Positions 61,361 through 64,000 of a stretch of 64,000 nt of DNA are shown here, in pieces. The position numbers were made by a program, and so were the translations under genes. Positions within the stretch are counted from its first letter, which is position 1. Each line of letters begins with the position of its first letter. Below the pieces are notes generated by a model. That model was not told the origin of the DNA, did not search any database, and saw only the letters and a program-made list of their open reading frames with translations. Where the stretch lies: positions 1-64,000 of the forward strand of contig CAXIUP010000291.1 of NCBI GenBank assembly GCA_964035015.1, read 5' to 3'. Source of the DNA: Corallium rubrum (Eukaryota > Cnidaria > Anthozoa > Scleralcyonacea > Coralliidae).

Positions 61361-61855
61361 TCAAATTCTTCGCAGTCTTATCCCAGGTACAGTGTTAGGA
61401 GCAACTTGACTGTTATTGGATGCTGGAACAACACAGTAGCTGTTCAGCAATTGATATGCTGGGATATTGTTGTTTGTCATAATTGACTTGGCAAGTTCAC
61501 TACACATTTTCTTTTTGACCCAGTTGGTACGAACCTGAATGTTGTAAGCCTTGCATAATTTTACGAGCTCTGCCTTGGTGTATGCGTTTACCAAGCCTGC
61601 TTCCCTGAATTCTGAAAGGAAGGAAACCAACCGAGCATGTGATGTTCTCTTTCCTGGACTCATGTCTTGCTCGATGTGTGGTATCAGCACCTTCTGGCTT
61701 TTCTCACGTGACTTCTCTTTTCGTTGCATAACTGCATGCCTGTGAGCAGCAACCTTTTTCAACTTGTAATCTCTTCTGAAATCTTTGAGATATTGCCCAA
61801 CACCCATCCGAATGTATCTTGTTACAACTGCTTCAAAGATGTCTCGAATCAATAC
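61361..61855 (-). CDS. Helicase gene, last exon (SAP-like tail)
   Basis: Begins after acceptor atgtag with VLIRDIFEAVVTRYIRMGVG and ends RLRRI with a stop. A basic region (RREYKLKKVAAHRH-like, RKEKSREKSQK) is followed by a helical part KAELVKLCKAYNIQV, which resembles the SAP DNA-binding helix pair. Phase 0 fits the preceding exon at 62266. Confidence 0.65.
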   Translation of the reverse strand, partial: VLIRDIFEAVVTRYIRMGVGQYLKDFRRDYKLKKVAAHRHAVMQRKEKSREKSQKVLIPHIEQDMSPGKRTSHARLVSFLSEFREAGLVNAYTKAELVKLCKAYNIQVRTNWVKKKMCSELAKSIMTNNNIPAYQLLNSYCVVPASNNSQVAPNTVPGIRLRRI

Positions 61856-62265
61856 CTACATGTACATAAAAATTGGACATTAACATAAGCTTAATTTATA
61901 TGTTAAGGTAGTAAACTACCTGAATTGGCCGAAATTGCTTTTAGAAATGTTCCAAAATTTTCTTCAGCAAGTTCGGATATTGGTTGTACAGAGTGGTCTT
62001 TGTATTATGATATTCTATAAGAATTAAATGAATTTAGGCCTGATAATTAAAAGAAGGTAGAACTGTTCTGGTAAACCACATACCAGATTTTGATGTTAAT
62101 AAGAAACTTACTATATTTACTTATACAAAACATGTACACAGATAAAATATTTGTTGGGAATGTGCTGAAACCTAGCTTTTAGAAAATGTATAGTAACATA
62201 CTGTGTTGATATGTATATTTTTGTACTATTATTTTTTGTACATATACATTTACTGTTCTACACAC
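61856..62265. other. Intron of the helicase gene
   Basis: About 410 bp, AT-rich, donor gtgtgt and acceptor tacatgtag on the minus strand. Nothing else noted. Confidence 0.6.
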
Positions 62266-64000
62266 CTCATCTTCTTTTGTGCTAGTTTTAAACAGCTCTT
62301 GAAATTTAGCCTGCAGCTCTTCATTGTTACGGATATTGACCAATCCAGCTTCCACCATGTTAATCTGTTCATGAAGAAGTCTGTAGTCATTGATCTGGTC
62401 AACTCTTCGCTGTTCTAGCAGAAGAAAGAATCTATATGCTTCATCACTGATATGAAGAAGACCTCTGCCACGAAATTGCTTTGCCTCAGTGACATTAAGG
62501 GTTTCAACAGCCTCTGTGGTACGTGAAAGAGCTTCAAATTGCACTATCACATCATTTTCCAACAGCTCTGCTTTGCGCCATTCTCTGGCCAGTCTCATTC
62601 TAACATCAGCATTAGTGGAAAATTTGTTGTCCACAATGTATCTTCGGCTTGACTGGAGAACTTTTCGCACAGCCCATCCACCAATGTAGCGCACCTTCCC
62701 CTTTCCAGTATCATTCGTCTGTTCAACAGAGAATTGAACAGGTTCAGACACCTCAACCTGTCGGATACATTCAGCAATTTCATGTATGAAAAGCTGAAAC
62801 AAACCATGGACCATCTGAGCACCAATAGCTTGTTGGCCAGGGGTGATATTTTGCCAGCAGGATTCACCAAAAGCTGTTGTGATATCTCTTCTGTATTCAC
62901 TTGACAGGAACATTCCATTAATCTTAGCAGTGGCCTCGAAAAAGTTCTTGTTTGTCATTTGAACAGTGTCCACATTCTCAAACAAGAACTCTTTAAAAAG
63001 AAGAAAAATCCTACACCAGATGATGTTGATCAGCAACTTGAAATTGTCGAGGTTTGATACACCAAAATGAACTGCCTCATTGATCCCAGTGGAGAGAGGA
63101 TCATCATGATTGAATAAGAAATTTTGCAGAAAGCCTTGATGATCAAATGATTCTGGGGGTGATGACAGCTTGTTGGTCATTTCATCCAGTGAAATGAGAA
63201 CATCTTCCAGGTTTACAGGCACAGCATCTTCTATCTGTTCATAATACTCCCTTGCCGCTGATTCTTGAATCTCATCAGCAATAGGATCTTCAGCTTCTGG
63301 AGTTGTCACTTCATCTTCCCGGTCGTGCACAAGAAATAAGTTCTCTTCAACAACACGATTGTTGCAGCATGTTTGGTCTTCCAAAAACATTGTGTTGTGT
63401 GTTGGATCAAACATCAAGAGTTCCTGAGGCAATGGCAAAAGAAACGATTTCCTAAAGCCAACAACTTGTAACTGCTCTTCCTTCTTTACTCTTGACATTG
63501 CCACATAGGTTTGTCCATGAACAAATTCCTTGGAACAGTGGACCACAGCACTGTCCAGTGTCATGCCTTGTGACTTGTGTACTGTGACTGCATAGCATGG
63601 CACAATTGGAAACTGCACACGGCTACCCAAAACTTTTCCTGACCTTCCAGTGGCAAACCATGTTTGGCGGGTAATCTGCTGCAGGCCAACTTTTAGAAAG
63701 TTAACTAGAAGACTATCCTCTTCAATTCTGCAGATAACACCAGTTGAACCATTCCTCAGGTCTTCATTTATGTTGTACAGCAGCATGACTTTACAACCCT
63801 CTTTCAAATGTATGGTCTTTGCAATGGTGACATCCAATTTGGCAATGTTCCCCTTATCTTCAGCATGTAATGTGAACATTCTACCAGGCATGCTAAGTAA
63901 AACATTGAAATTGTGGATTTCTACTGGCAATCTCTTGAAGAAAATGTGCAAAGTTCCTTCAGCTTGTATTTCTCTTGACATTTCTCTTGACAAAGTACGG
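62266..64000 (-). CDS. Pif1/RecD-like helicase, C-terminal part (runs off window)
   Basis: The open frame continues through the right edge, so the N-terminal motor domain is missing. It shows the superfamily 1 C-terminal core: GCKVMLLYNINEDLRNGSTG, then motif V YAVTVHKSQGMTLDSAVV (about residues 130-147 of the visible part) and motif VI TYVAMSRVKKEEQL. After about residue 270 comes a long region without known domain (KVRYIGGWAVRKVLQSSRRY is its best marker). The exon ends at a gtgtgt donor at 62265. Such helicase-like proteins with a C-terminal extension are multicopy in cnidarian genomes and may belong to a mobile element. Confidence 0.75.

Overview
The window looks like anthozoan (probably stony coral) nuclear DNA. 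The clues are a spliced host gene for a secreted PAN/Apple plus fibrinogen-like protein of the type found among coral skeletal organic matrix proteins, AT-rich intergenic DNA, and a very dense load of eukaryotic mobile elements (Penelope-like, CR1-type LINE, Crypton, P-like, PIF/Harbinger, hAT-type MITEs and a Polinton). Nothing looks bacterial.

Layout. 1-10.9 kb: two inverted arms (1-818 and 10156-10850), each largely a 33-bp-type minisatellite, enclose a decayed Penelope-like element with hammerhead ribozyme motifs (1.54-3.66 kb), extra copies of its 3' end (to 4.4 kb), two LINE relics on the minus strand (4.4-7.45 kb), several MITEs, and a pseudogene copy of the last exon of the host gene (8045-8562). 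11.3-22.6 kb: the host gene itself, five coding exons whose phases agree and sum to 355 residues; its introns hold a PIF/Harbinger relic, a palindromic repeat built of small self-complementary units, a (CTACAT)n tract, nested MITEs, a Crypton-type recombinase pseudogene and a 5S-rRNA-like sequence. 22.6-32.7 kb: a 308-bp AAC tract, a GIY-YIG gene fragment split by a CR1-type LINE that carries a 2A-like peptide, and many MITEs.

32763-49609: a Polinton (Maverick) of about 16.8 kb with 351-366 bp terminal inverted repeats and matching 6-bp target duplications (TCTAGA). It carries integrase with chromodomain, packaging ATPase, a likely major capsid protein, a candidate minor capsid protein, protein-primed DNA polymerase, several small membrane proteins, and less usual cargo: a deoxynucleoside kinase, a PD-(D/E)XK-type nuclease and a zinc-ribbon protein. 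Almost every reading frame has a TATA-like motif directly at its start codon. It is treated here as a fossil that looks nearly whole (perhaps one or two breaks) and fairly young.

49.6-64 kb: a stretch with no gene, then an intact Crypton-type tyrosine recombinase (minus), a divergently placed, spliced P-element-superfamily transposase gene with several inactivating changes (plus), and the 3' exons of a Pif1/RecD-like helicase gene (minus) that runs off the right edge. Whether these three belong to one large element or are neighbours by chance cannot be decided from this window.
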